Below are positions 1 through 9,824 of a DNA stretch of 35,310 nucleotides, piece by piece. Origin of the DNA: Chara braunii. Taxonomy: Eukaryota; Streptophyta; Charophyceae; Charales; Characeae. Position 1 is the stretch's first letter, and each line of letters opens with the position of its first letter. The stretch lies in NCBI GenBank assembly GCA_003427395.1, contig BFEA01000209.1, forward strand, positions 1,523,761 to 1,559,070, read 5' to 3'. A program made the translations under genes and the position numbers. A model generated the notes under the pieces. The model searched no databases, was not told where the DNA came from, and was given only the letters and a program-made list of their open reading frames with translations.

Positions 1-182
1 GGGGGGGTTGGAAAAGGTCCATGTGGTGGTAGAGGGTGGATGCCACAGGCTACTCCCGAACACAACGGACCCTCATTTTGACTGTATGGGGCCGGAAAAA
101 TCCCTTGTATACGTTCATTTTCAGGGTGCGCTATGATCCCGGGAAGAAGGGTAGGCCTCTGGAGGTGTCTGTCGTCGGTTGG

Positions 183-221
<39 letters not shown>

Positions 222-535
222 CGGTGCTCACAGGACCCACCCCTACCTACCTCATCTTTCTGCTTCCTTAGCGTAACCTCTGCTTCCTCATCTACGGGGC
301 CACTTGTTTTTGGCCCTGTCGGGTATACCGGACATCGGTTGCAGACACCAGCGCTAGGCCATGACAAACCTCTCCCAGCCCTAGTTGAAGCACTATCTAG
401 CGAGCCTTGTCGCACTGGCACTTCAGTCGGCAAGCATGATCGTTCTGTGTCTTTTTTCCTAATGAGCACCAGCCCAGGTTTTTGGTCAGACAGCAAATAT
501 TCCTTAGAGCCTTTCCCTAGGCAATGTTGTGATGC
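1..535. other. Left flank outside the retrotransposon
   Basis: This sequence lies outside the left LTR and has no counterpart beside the right LTR. Reading frames here run through a 38-base T tract and look fortuitous. I see no gene, RNA or recognisable repeat apart from that tract. Confidence 0.5.
184..221. repeat. Poly-T tract (38 T)
   Basis: This is an uninterrupted T run, so a 38-base A run on the minus strand. It could be the A tail of an old minus-strand retroposon. No tRNA-like head or recognisable body sits to its right, so that origin is unproven. Confidence 0.9.
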
Positions 536-903
536 CCAACCTCACGCCCAGCGCGACTTCCTGTTCGGAGTGGGATGGGGGCCCGGAAGTGCGAAAAGGG
601 GGTGTGCCAAGGATTTTAGGAAAGTGGGGGTGGAGTCCCAGGTCAGAACTGAGATCTCCTGTGGCAAGGTTTAGGGACAGTTGTGCAAGATGGTAGGCAC
701 AAGATGCATCGCAGAAAATCGAATTACCATCTTCGCTGGCTTCGTCGCCGGGGGCGGATTTGAATTTGGTGGACCCGCAGGACGCTATGGCTGTCGCGCT
801 GTCTGAACAGTCGCTCGTGTCGCTCGTAGCAGGCCTCGAAATCCGACGAGGCTGGCCTCAGACGGAGGCTGTGCGCGCTCTGCTCGACTTCGGTTCGGGT
901 TCG

Positions 904-1302
904 TCAGATAAATCCCACAGCTCGATACGCGAGGTCTCCCTGGCATTCCACGCACGGCGTGCGGGGCCAATAGCGAGCTATGGAATTCCACAGTACTACT
1001 GTGAGCTCGTGATACGGAAGGAGACGATAGAAGGGAGGAAAGTCGGTATTGATAGCGACAAAACCCGAAGATATATAATATTGGGTATTATTGGTGTTGG
1101 GATAGTCTGGGATCCTAGGATTCCTGCCTATAGCCCACTGAAAGTCCCCCTCACACAGTCGATCGTTTTCAGTTCGACGCGGATATTCAGGATTTCTCAG
1201 GTTCCCCCGTCGTCTAAGTTGTTCTCTCTCCGAGTATTCACGATATTCCGGGTCCCTTAAGCTTTCATGATCAGTGACCCAGAAGGGCGCTTCTGTAGCC
1301 AT
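904..1302 (-). pseudogene. LTR-resident reading frame, left copy (132 codons)
   Basis: The frame starts MATEAPFW in a good start context (G at -3, G at +4) and stays open for 132 codons. It then meets a TGA where the right LTR copy reads CGA and continues. Compared with the right copy it lacks three codons, an in-frame 9-bp difference, and has about fifteen amino-acid differences. The N-terminal half holds three loose repeats built on D/N-P-E/R-Y/I, such as RDPEYREYSE, NPEYPRR and RNPRIPDYP. I do not recognise a family. It is sense relative to the retrotransposon. Confidence 0.4.
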
Positions 1303-2251
1303 CTCCTATTTGGCGGATACGCATTTCTTATGGTGAAGCAAGGCCGAGGTCGACTCATGCAGACGTGCACGTTTGTCGCGACTCCGCTTTTTTAATCGTT
1401 GTCCTACACGAGCGCACGCATGAGCAGGAATGGCTCGGATCTTGGCCTTCCACGTCAGCTGGTCCGTGGTGAGCAGTCTTGTTGGCGTATCGATCCTATC
1501 CTGCATGCATGCAACTACCCTTCTTTGCAGACATCATCCAGCCATTACACGCATATCCATGCCATTGGTAACGGAAGAAAGAAGGAGGAGCAACCGCTCT
1601 GGCGTCGAGGACCAACACATCACAACATTCCCGAGGTCACACAAGAATCAAAGGCGGGCAATCGAACAAAAATATGCACGACGAGCATATCTAACCAGAT
1701 CCGAAGTTATCGTGTAACGCGGATAAATACTAGAAAGTGACAAAATTTGGATTAAGCTAATACTATTGAGCAAAACAAAATGGGAGAATCAAAAGACCAC
1801 TTGAGAAGGGGTGGGAGAAGGGCGCAAGTTCATTCAACAACACACAACAAACAGAAGATCCACGGCGATTCTCTAGGACATCCGAGATCGCCGCAACAAA
1901 ATTGACAAATGTTGGAATAAAAAATTATACAGCAGGTTGGAAGAAAGACACCACCCCATGCACATCTGTCCTCTCTCTCTACCTCTCTCTCCACACCATT
2001 CCCTATGCGGGCAGTCCGTCACCTCGCATCAACATAGAGTTGTCACCCTACTTGGTCCGAATATGCAAGCCAGGTTCGCCCGTGCGTTACAGTCCATCGC
2101 GGCCCACATGTCAACCCCGCATACTCAGCACCAGCTTGTCGGATCGCCCAACTCTCTCATTTACTCACCTTCCAAGCTTACTCGTTAGCCGATCCTCACT
2201 GACCGCGCTAACTTCCAAAGTCATAGAGAGCCAACTAATCGCACTTGCAAA

Positions 2252-2258
2252 ATTTATA
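2252..2258 (-). promoter_or_regulatory. TATA-like site in the left LTR
   Basis: The minus strand reads TATAAAT just downstream of CATGCATG, and the same arrangement is kept in the right LTR at 13148-13154. It lies about 750 bases from the LTR start in element orientation, a plausible U3/R boundary. It is a pattern match only. Confidence 0.35.
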
Positions 2259-3170
2259 ACATGCATGCTTGCGCGAGAAACCCGGGATTATGCCTAAGTG
2301 AGAGAAAGGGGAAAAAAAGAAAGTGCCTACGTTTGCATGGCCAGGCAGCGGCGTGGGGGACGAAACCACTCTCCACGTGTCGATCCAGTCATGCAACGTG
2401 GGGACCAATCAGAGCAGAGAAAGGGATGTGCATACATAGGCGGGGGCGAGGTGGGAAGGAGAAAACACGAAGGACATTAACGACAGAAAGATTGTAGTTG
2501 CAACTGCGCCCGCCAAAAATTACAATTACACCCAAGATTGTGCACGTCAAAGGCCCGATCTTGCGAAGGCACGGTGCGTGTGCACAGGATGAGCCGTGCA
2601 GCCAGATTGCCAGGTACCTAAATTCCTAGTTTAAATCCTAATTGCAGAAAAAAAAAGAACTTCCGAAAAGAAAAACAATTTTGAGAGTCTGTGAGGGCTC
2701 GACATCAGTTAAAAATTTGAAAAACGACATTCCCGCGCGCTGATCGCGCCAAAAGTCTCATTTCCCACAACATAATAAGAATGGAGCCGTGGCGACCGTT
2801 ATTTATCGCGCTCACTAGGGCGAGGTCACCCAATCGTCTGCGTAGGACTTTCTCGGCCCTGGTCCCGAAAGCCAAAAAGAAAGAAGCGAGGGTATTCATG
2901 CAACTTGCCCAGCCGACCCATACCCATGCACTCCACTCGACCAACCAGTCCCCAACCCATGAAGCAGCTTCGTGCAGAAAGTCGCGCGATTACAAAAAAT
3001 AGTTCGTCACATATGTGGTGCCAAGGGGGTTCCAATCTTGAGCAAACTCCTGCTTGCTCTCTCATTAGGTGTCGATCCGTGATCCGATGATTGACGCGGA
3101 GCTTGCACGTGCCATTTACCGTAAGATCCGAGTGTGGAAGTCATCCATCGTGACATTCGTGCGCTTAATC

Positions 3171-3662
3171 CTAAACATTACCCGGGAAAGGCAATCTTTT
3201 GACAGGTAGAGGCGGTGGTGGATGGGCATGCGGAAGGGGAGGCATGAAGCGACGGATTTCCCTGTCACCAGTGGGGAGCGGGACATAGTAGATACTGTGA
3301 TGGATACGAGGGAAGTGCGGGTGTTGACGCTGGTGATGGAGGGAGGCGAGGTAGTCGGGGTAGAGATTGCAGAGGGTGCGGCGGATGACAGCGTGGAAGT
3401 CTTCATAGTCTTCGCATGTGGAGATTGTGCCCGCGATCAGGCAATAAAGCTCTATATTATTAAATTCCTGCCAATCTACGCTAAAGAGAAGGACGTGGAG
3501 GGGGAAAGAGGTGACGAGCGAGCGAGTGGTAGCATGTGGGAAGACAATGACCAGGAGGCGGGTGGAGTAGAGATGGTGGAAAAGGGAAGGCAGAAACTTA
3601 GGGGTGCCATCCGTCAGGGAACGGGGGTCGGCCTGTGAGCTGTTGAAGGGTGAGGAAGTCAC
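3171..3662 (-). CDS. Putative C-terminal part of the element's accessory 3' module
   Basis: A 163-codon frame opens with GTG exactly where the acidic frame upstream ends (overlap at 3659-3662) and runs toward the 3' LTR. The central part reads like protein (DWQEFNNIELY, TCEDYEDFHAV, YPDYLASLHHQ) and the end is rich in Pro and His. No known domain is recognised. It is in a different frame from the acidic segment, so it may be a second small protein or the frameshifted tail of the same one. From 3012 to 3170, between this frame and the LTR, I see no coding signal and no polypurine tract. Confidence 0.4.
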   Translation of the reverse strand: MTSSPFNSSQADPRSLTDGTPKFLPSLFHHLYSTRLLVIVFPHATTRSLVTSFPLHVLLFSVDWQEFNNIELYCLIAGTISTCEDYEDFHAVIRRTLCNLYPDYLASLHHQRQHPHFPRIHHSIYYVPLPTGDREIRRFMPPLPHAHPPPPLPVKRLPFPGNV

Positions 3663-5409
3663 CGGAACAGCGGAATAACGACCGGGGAGGAAGCCCGAGC
3701 GCCCGCATCTCGACGTAGGCGAAGGTTGGGCCGTGGAGAGGATTGATCCGACAATTCACTTCTTCGGCGGCGTCGCCTTCCCGATCCCTCTGCAGTGGCG
3801 CCTCCATTTCTCTCGATCTCCTCCTGTGGTGGCTCTGGATTGAGCGTCGGGTCGCCCTGCGGCAGTTGCGACGACAACCCTTCTGATTCCTCGATTAGCT
3901 GCTTGCCCTCCGCCGCCGCTCGTCTTCTTTGTGCCACGGCCTCTTTCTCCTCCCTGTTCATCTCGGCAGGACCACTCGATTCACCTGACCCGCCCTCTCC
4001 CTCCTCAGACTCCTCCCGTCCCAAGTTGGCCTCTTCCGACTCGGCGTCCTCCGATTTGCGATAATTGGGATCGTCCAACTCAGCCTCCGATTCCTCCTCC
4101 TCAGATGTTTCCTCTCCTTCCGTGTACTGAAGATGATCGTCCTCCTGGACTTCTTCCTCGGCTGCTTCTTCCTCTTCTTCGGCTTTCTCATTGGTTTCTC
4201 CTATGTTCACTCGCCGGATGAGAGGGTCCTAGAAGGGGAGATCAGTGACATCGATGACCAGGTAAGCGCCCCCTGAGGGATAGTAGCAATTATCCTCGTC
4301 AAGCTTCGTGCACGTAGACCATAGGAGATGGGGGACCAAGGTACGAGCGAGTGTGGCCATCCCCGGCCTCTCGTCGCAGCGCGAGAGGATCTTCAAAGGC
4401 AGATCGTCCAGTAGCTGGGCCACAAACACTAGCAACTCGTTCGTAATCGAGTCCAGGTGGTTGTGACGCACTTCCGTGAACAGGATCCCCAAAAGTTCTC
4501 CCTCCGTGTCCGTTCTCCAGGCCAAGATGATCAATAACTCCACCTCGTCGTCTGAGATCTCGTCCTCCTCGCTCTTGTTAGCAGGCTACGCCCAATGGAA
4601 AACGGTCGTCCCGCACGTCCTCGAACAGGATCCCCAAAAGTTATCCCTCCGTGTCCGTTCTCCAGGTCTAGATGATCAATAACTCCACCTCGTCGTCCAA
4701 GATCTCGTCCTCCTCGCTCTTGTCAGCAGGCTTCGCCCAATGGAAGACGACTTCGAGGAGGCAGAAGTTGAGTGCCACGTAAGCGTGCCACCACTATGCC
4801 CACTTGGCCGCGTCCAGAATCGACACGTCCAACTGCCTAATCTGAAGGATAGAGCGGGGTCCACAACAGACTGCCAAAATGTAGGAGTATCGGATGGAAG
4901 GCCGAAGGTGGAGAGGCGGTAACGGTTCATTGAGGCCTGGCGAAAGGACGAAGCTCCGGGAGGAGGACCTCTGGAGCGGTGGAGGAGACCCGAAGCTGGA
5001 GATCGATGTCGTTGGCTGTCACGATGCGATCGCGCGGCCGAGCCAGAAATCGCACCCATGCAGTCGTGATGTCCGTTGCCCAGCCCCGCAACTGCTGGAA
5101 GATCTTGGTATGCCTTGCTGGATGCAGCGTCGTGATGTTGCCTGTGAAGACTACAATGATGGACATGTGGCTCTCGCCAGGTGGAGACAGGCGTAGGAAG
5201 GCCGACACCTCGGCCAATACACGTGCTGCCTCGGAATGCGTGAATCCGAACTCCGTCGCAGCGTGGATGGCCAATGTACTTAAGAAGGCTGTGAATCGAA
5301 GACGATCAAGACTCAGTCGAGGACGTTGTACTTGCCGAATTGCAGAGATGGCTCCCCCAGGTAGTACCATTAACCGCTCGCTGATGACTTGTTCGGTGGA
5401 AAAACTCAT
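3659..5409 (-). pseudogene. Accessory protein encoded between integrase and 3' LTR, broken
   Basis: A coherent protein-like signal continues for about 1.75 kb past the integrase GPY/F region. It begins at MSFSTEQV (5409), in frame with integrase and possibly an internal start, and shifts frame near 4930. It then meets a TAG at 4794-4796 and is shifted again by a 145-bp tandem duplication (4478-4744). It resumes in one frame from about 4543, and a single TAG at 4229-4231 separates that segment from the in-frame continuation to 3659. The N-terminal two thirds look globular and partly helical. The C-terminal third is strongly acidic (long Glu/Asp runs, 4210 to about 3990) and ends with a six-Arg run and more basic residues. 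There is no membrane segment, so an envelope protein is unlikely. The Arg run could act as a nuclear localisation or nucleic-acid-binding patch (inference). I recognise no family. Confidence 0.55.
4478..4744. repeat. 145-bp tandem duplication inside the accessory module
   Basis: 4478-4599 and 4623-4744 are nearly identical over about 121 bp, with an offset of 145 bp. Since 145 is not a multiple of three, the duplication shifts the frame that crosses it. Two premature TAGs, one in each copy (4668-4670 and 4586-4588), are also visible in the local coding frame. Confidence 0.9.
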
Positions 5410-6768
5410 GGTGATGGCAAGGGAGACGAGGGCTGAGGAGTCGAGATGGTCGTCTTCCTCCTCGCTGTAGAGAGACGACGTGGATGATGGAAGAGAAGTG
5501 GAAGATGGGAGAGGTCGAAGGTAGGACACGTGTCGAATGACCGGGCGAGCTGATCGACTTCCCGACACCTCCAGAGCGAGCCGCGCTGTGTTCACTCCAC
5601 TAGGACCGAGATGAGCGAGCTCGACTACACGAAATCGCCCGAAGAATCGTGGTGCTAGCTTACCTTTGCGAGCACATTTCCTCACCTGCAGTATGTCCCC
5701 TAACTTATACTGGGGCCGAGGTCCAACGTTCCCAATTCGGGCCTCGTAGCTCCGGATCTGTCGTCCGTGGGCCATTTCAATCATTTTTTGACTTTTTCGG
5801 GCTAGCCGGGGGAGGGCCTTTTCCATTAATTCCAGGTGGCGTTGCGCCTTATCTTTGACCATCGCTCTAGTCGCCCATCGCGAAAGGGTCGTTTCATCAT
5901 TTAGGCTCGGTAGGGCTATACAGGTCACACTATTGGTCCGTAATTGGAAGGGGGTCTGGCTGGTAGACTTGTGGGGTGTCCCTCGATGAATAGCTAGGAT
6001 GTGGTCGATGATATCGGGCCAAGGCTTTGTATCTTTCGCCGCGATATTACGCCGTAATGTTGTCGTGATTACCCGGTCGGCGTTTTCTACCAGTCCGTTC
6101 GATTGTGACATATGGGGGGCAGTATTGTGGACTGAGACACAGTGTAGGACCAGACTCCTCAAGACTTTCCCTCGGAATTCTGCTCCATTGTCTGTTAAGA
6201 TCTCCTCTGTGTCCTGATGCATCCCGAGAAAACGGTTGACATACCGCGCGATTTTCGCCTCTTGTCGCGTTTTGCAAGGATACGCCTCAATCCATTTCGA
6301 AAAGTGATCCACAAACACCAAAAGAAGTGAATATTCACAACTATTTGGTCCAGGCGGCACGACAATATCTGTGGTATCTATGCTGACCCTTTGGAACGAC
6401 CGTTCAAGTACGGTGGCCACTATCGATCTAGGCGGTTGAACCGGCGCCTTGTCGGCGGCACAGACGGGACAGTTTCGGACGATGAATTTAACATCGTCGC
6501 GAATATTGGACCAATACCATTCGTTTTTATTGATCGCTGCCTCCGTGATCCGGACGGCGAAGTGAGCCATTGTTTCCTCGTGGGTCGACGTAACCCAGTC
6601 ATACCTCATGAACAGATGAGGCACGAACATCCAAATCCTACTTCCATCCGTCTTTCGCTTTTCTAACGGTCCCTCATTCCATCGGTAGTCCCATGCCCTC
6701 TCATTGGCCCTCCTCCGGTCCTCCTTAGTGAAGTCTCGGAGGGAGTTCCCAACCACCGTAGCTATCAA
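4927..6768 (-). pseudogene. pol: Integrase segment of gypsy pol (613 codons) with C-terminal extension
   Basis: This is the element's integrase, which would insert the cDNA copy into host DNA. Residues 63 and 69 (His) with 100 and 103 (Cys) form the H2C2 zinc site. The catalytic triad is D131 (VSIDTTD), D193 (LTDNGAEF) and E228 (NGLVENAD), a DD35E spacing. A GPY/F-like module follows at about 354-420 (KLAPRFFGRF, then HVSYLRPL). No chromodomain is seen after it. The frame instead continues from residue 454 into the unknown accessory protein and ends with TGA at 4927. The apparent start is only the first TTG after an in-frame TGA at 6802. Upstream of that stop the same frame encodes the PHD-like finger, so the original polyprotein was continuous here. 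Confidence 0.93.
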
Positions 6769-6801
6769 GACGACATATGTCCATACCTCGACCCTTCTAA
6801 A

Positions 6802-7119
6802 TCATCGGGTCTTTTCCAACCCTTCCGACGTGGCTTCGAGAAACCGAGCTTCCGTCGGAATTTTATCAGTGCGGCACAAGGGACATAACCAGGACTTACC
6901 CATATTTCTATACTGGATGCAGGAACCGTGAGCTTGCAAGACACACCGCTGACAGTCTACCCACTCGACGTACCCTTCCCCACTAGGATGTATAGGGACC
7001 GAGTAGACTCTCGAGATTGCTTCGCAAAAATAGCAAAATTTATCCAGTAGGGAGATAAAAGAGGAGGACGAGAGGGGAGAAAGAGGACCTTCGGGATTAC
7101 CTCTATGCCCTATCGCCAT
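6802..7119 (-). pseudogene. PHD-type zinc finger segment of gypsy pol
   Basis: A 105-codon segment lies between RNase H and integrase, in the integrase frame and separated from it by one TGA. It has an ordered C4HC3 pattern: C29-x2-C32, C56-x2-C59, H64-x2-C67, C79-x2-C82. A Trp two residues before the seventh ligand (W77) is a hallmark of PHD fingers. The loop between C32 and C56 is 23 residues, slightly long for the family. PHD fingers usually read histone H3 tails, so a role in choosing integration sites is a reasonable inference. The classic H2C2 integrase finger is present separately downstream, so this is an additional domain. A RING-like or other cross-brace finger is the main alternative. 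Confidence 0.75.
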
Positions 7120-7822
7120 TGTGTATGCCGATCACTTCTTGGAGTCCGAGGGAGGATGGCCATCTGTTCGTACGAGGGCTCGCCGGTTGGTTCCGGTTCG
7201 TTCCACAGTGTGATCTCTTCGTCCTTGACCACCTTGCTAAGTCCGTGCAAGCATGTCAGTCTGTCATCGTTACCGTGCTTCTCTGTCTTCTGATGGACGA
7301 TATCGAAATTGTATTCTTGCAGTCGCACCGCCCAAGGTCCGATCATGCCCGTGTAGTTAGTAAGCCTCTTGAGAGCCAGCAGGGGCTCATGGTCTGTGAC
7401 AAGGAGGAACTTCTGTCCGTACAAATACGGATGGAAGTGCTGAATCCCCCAAACAACCGCGTAGCACTCTCCCTAAGGAGCCGAATCGTTTCTTCTTTCG
7501 TCCGGTACCATTCGCGACGCGTACTTGATGATGTGTTCGCGACCGTCTTTCCCCTTCGGAGCCAAAATAGCGGAGATTGCTTCGGGCTGCCAGTCCATGA
7601 TAGGTATGAATTGTTTCTCGGGTCAAACCGAATCAAAATGGGCGTTGTGGCCAAAGCCTCCTTTAAGGTGGCAAAGGCTCGTTCGCACTTGGCGTCCCAA
7701 CTCAGCGGCTGGTCTTTTCGTAGAAGATTCATTAGAGGTCGTCCTATTGCTACGAATGCCTTGATAAATCGGCGGTAGTACGAGGCCAGCCCTAAAAAGG
7801 CACGGACCTTCGTCAACGACAT
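7110..7822 (-). pseudogene. pol: RT connection and RNase H segment of gypsy pol, frameshifted
   Basis: The first part (from 7822) has the RT thumb/connection signature of Ty3/gypsy elements: VRAFLGLASYYRRFI, then PLSWDAKCERAFATLK. The RNase H start follows in another frame, with a segment resembling the first active-site Asp region of the family (MDWQPEAISAIL). From 7424 a further frame gives FLLVTDHEPLLAL, containing a second RNase H catalytic Asp (D11 of that segment), and then a tail like the end of the domain. At least two frameshifts lie between 7822 and 7110, and another separates this segment from the PHD frame. RNase H would remove the RNA template during reverse transcription. Confidence 0.9.
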
Positions 7823-8795
7823 AGGCGCGGGGGCTCGCGAACGGCCACGACCTTTCTCAAATCTGGTCGTAAGCCTCCCCGAGTCACCACGTATCCCAGG
7901 AACAAGATTTCCGAAAGAAAAAACTCACTCTTCTCCAACGCAATCTTGAAGTCAGCATCCTGCAACGCCCCAAGTGTCCACTTGATATATTGTGCATGCC
8001 CGTGGAATGGTTCCGAGTAGATGAGGATGTCGTCCATGTACACAATGACGCAACAATTAATCATGGATTGAGCTAGCCTGGTCTTGTTGACGAAGTTCTG
8101 AAACATGACGTTCATCGCTCTCTGAAAAGTAGCTGGTGTATTGCAAATTCCCATTGGGCAACGAACCCACTGCCAAGTGCCCTCAAATAACACAAAGGTC
8201 GTTTTCGGCCGATCCTCCTCCTTAACCAAATGTGATGAAATCCATGGCGAATATCAAACTTACCGAAATACTTAGCACACCCAATCACATCCAACAGATC
8301 ATCAATCCGGGGAAGGGGGTACACATCCTTAATCGTGATATCATTCAACCTCCTATAATCGATGTAAATGCAAATCGACCCATTTTTCTTCGGGACTAAG
8401 ACCACGGGAAACGACCAAGGTCCGGTCGCCGGTTCGATCCATCCGTTAGCCTCCAATTCTATGATTATTTGCAATGCTACTTTCTGTTCTGCGAGAGAAT
8501 ACCGGTACGGTTTGCAATGGATCGGCGAGTGCGTTCCGGTCTGAATTTCGTGTTGAATGACTAACGATAGTCCGATATTTATGTCTGCTACACTAGTCGC
8601 CCCTTGATATTTGGTCAGAATATCCACAATTAATTGATGGGTTTCATTGGGTATATATTGAGGCACATGCAGCTCGTACGGCTGTCTGTGTATGGTAATC
8701 GTCACGTGCTTTGTGCTTACTACAGGATTGTTCCCTGCAGGGGGAACAAAGATGAAGGAGTTGTCCGATCGCCAGGAAAATATGGTGGCGACCAT
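7813..8795 (-). pseudogene. pol: Reverse transcriptase segment of gypsy pol, frameshifted
   Basis: The palm and fingers are split over two frames. The upstream frame (8795-8112) carries GWIEPATGPWSFPVVLVPKK, IDYRRLND (about residues 145-152) and the first catalytic Asp in FDIRHGFHHI (D181). The downstream frame (8229-7813) carries CPMGICNTPATFQRAMN and the active-site box VYMDDILIYS (Y64-M-D-D), then FFLSEILFLGYVV. These are the standard RT blocks of Ty3/gypsy, in order. The frameshift falls near 8200. RT would copy the element RNA into cDNA in the cytoplasmic particle. The domain is certain, but the copy is inactive as it stands. Confidence 0.95.
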
Positions 8796-9206
8796 TTGAG
8801 CGTCTTCCTCTCGGATGACCGTGTGTTCTTCCGGGGTTACGCCGTCGCTGATATCCTCCCAACATATTGGTTACTCGACGATTTCGATCTCGAGCTCGTA
8901 AGGCGTAGAGTCGTCGCACCTAGGGGGTTCCAAAGCTTTGCTCTCTGCCCCCTGCCGCAGTAGTCGCACCTCCTTTCCTGAAGACAGCAAGGAACGAGGT
9001 AGCCCTGTAATATCGTGCCTTCTTCTCTCGGTATCTTGAGAGAAGTTGGGCGGTGGCTTCATATAGGGTTCAAGGGGGTTCCGAAGAATCGATCATCCGG
9101 GATGCCTGTACGAGCAGTTCCCCAAAAATTAGAGTCTGAGTTCGATGGAGGTTTCTCTCCGTAAGGACGAATGTCTTCGTTGTATGCGGTCGAATGGGGT
9201 AGTGGA
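8796..9206 (-). pseudogene. Protease-RT linker region of pol
   Basis: This stretch joins the protease to RT. A frame from 9062 to 8871 is in phase with the RT frame and separated from it by one in-frame stop at 8871. It reads PYELEIEIVE then PICWEDISDG across the stop, protein-like but without a known domain. Another frameshift lies between 9059 and 9206. It probably represents the variable linker found before RT in gypsy polyproteins. Confidence 0.5.
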
Positions 9207-9824
9207 TCAATTGGCGTGCCATATCTTGGATTGCGGGATCCGTACCATTGTCGTTGTTGCATGAGCTGCTTGATAGCTCGGGTTCTTTTCCCCTGTGGTC
9301 ATTCCAGTGAATCGGTTCCTTCTATGTGAGCACCCGAAGAGGTTCCTTGATTCCAGACGGGGGTCCCTGAGTAGAGGCGGTGTGGTCCGAATGGTTAATC
9401 GCATCGGAATAACATACGGTTTTCCGCCCATGTTTCGAAGGATGACTGATCGTTTCTCAAAGTCAAGGTTGGCTCGTAGTGCGGTGAGGGTCGGTAGTCC
9501 CAGAAGGACATCATAGGTGTTTACATCTAGTATTACAACGTCTTCCAGTGCGTGAACTCCTCCTAGTCGAAACGCGACATTCGTCATTTTTCCTACCGCT
9601 TTGATTTTTTCTTCATGAGCCGAGACGAGATGATCTTCTTCCATCAAGGTGATCAAATCCTTCCTTCTTCCGGCCCGTTCTACGACTCTCAGGGAGATAG
9701 CTAGTACGACAGCTCCTGAATCGATAATAGTATTATAGGGGACTCCCGATACCTCGATATCGCATTCCGTGGATTTCCATGGAATGGCTTCGATTCGCAA
9801 GAAATGATCATCTTTTTGAATCAT
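9207..9824 (-). pseudogene. Retroviral-type aspartic protease segment of pol
   Basis: The 205-codon frame contains the active-site block NTIIDSGAVVLAIS (Asp35-Ser-Gly) and, further on, VILDVNTYDVLLGLPTL, the second hydrophobic block typical of retropepsin-like proteases in plant gypsy elements (often ILGMDWL or ILGLPWL). The enzyme would cut the Gag-Pol polyprotein as a dimer. After about residue 150 the reading becomes less protein-like, so a frameshift toward the RT linker is likely there. The start at 9824 overlaps the end of the gag-side frame (9808) in a different phase. Confidence 0.85.

Larger units (their letters stand above)
536..3011 (-). repeat. 3' LTR of the gypsy element
   Basis: This LTR matches 11430-13914 along its whole length. 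In element orientation it begins with TGTGAC (3011 leftwards) and ends near GAGGTTGG (536). Identity over the first 250 bp is roughly 90% by eye. It contains a sense reading frame (904-1302), a TATA-like site (2252-2258), a CT-rich stretch around 1966-1995, and noncoding sequence elsewhere. The terminal dinucleotide at the 536 end is not the usual CA, and the last bases overlap the primer-site-like TTGG, so that boundary is uncertain by a few bases. Confidence 0.93.

Noticed and set aside
36-674. Plus-strand frame of 212 codons
   Set aside because: It runs through the 38-T tract as poly-Phe and crosses the LTR boundary at 536, so it cannot be one gene.
3659-5409. Envelope gene of an errantivirus-like element
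   Set aside because: The position fits, but there is no signal peptide, membrane segment or cleavage-site pattern; the product is soluble, acidic and basic-tailed.
4894-5470. Plus-strand frames opposite integrase and the accessory module
   Set aside because: Shadows of the minus-strand pol frame, which has clear domains and motifs.
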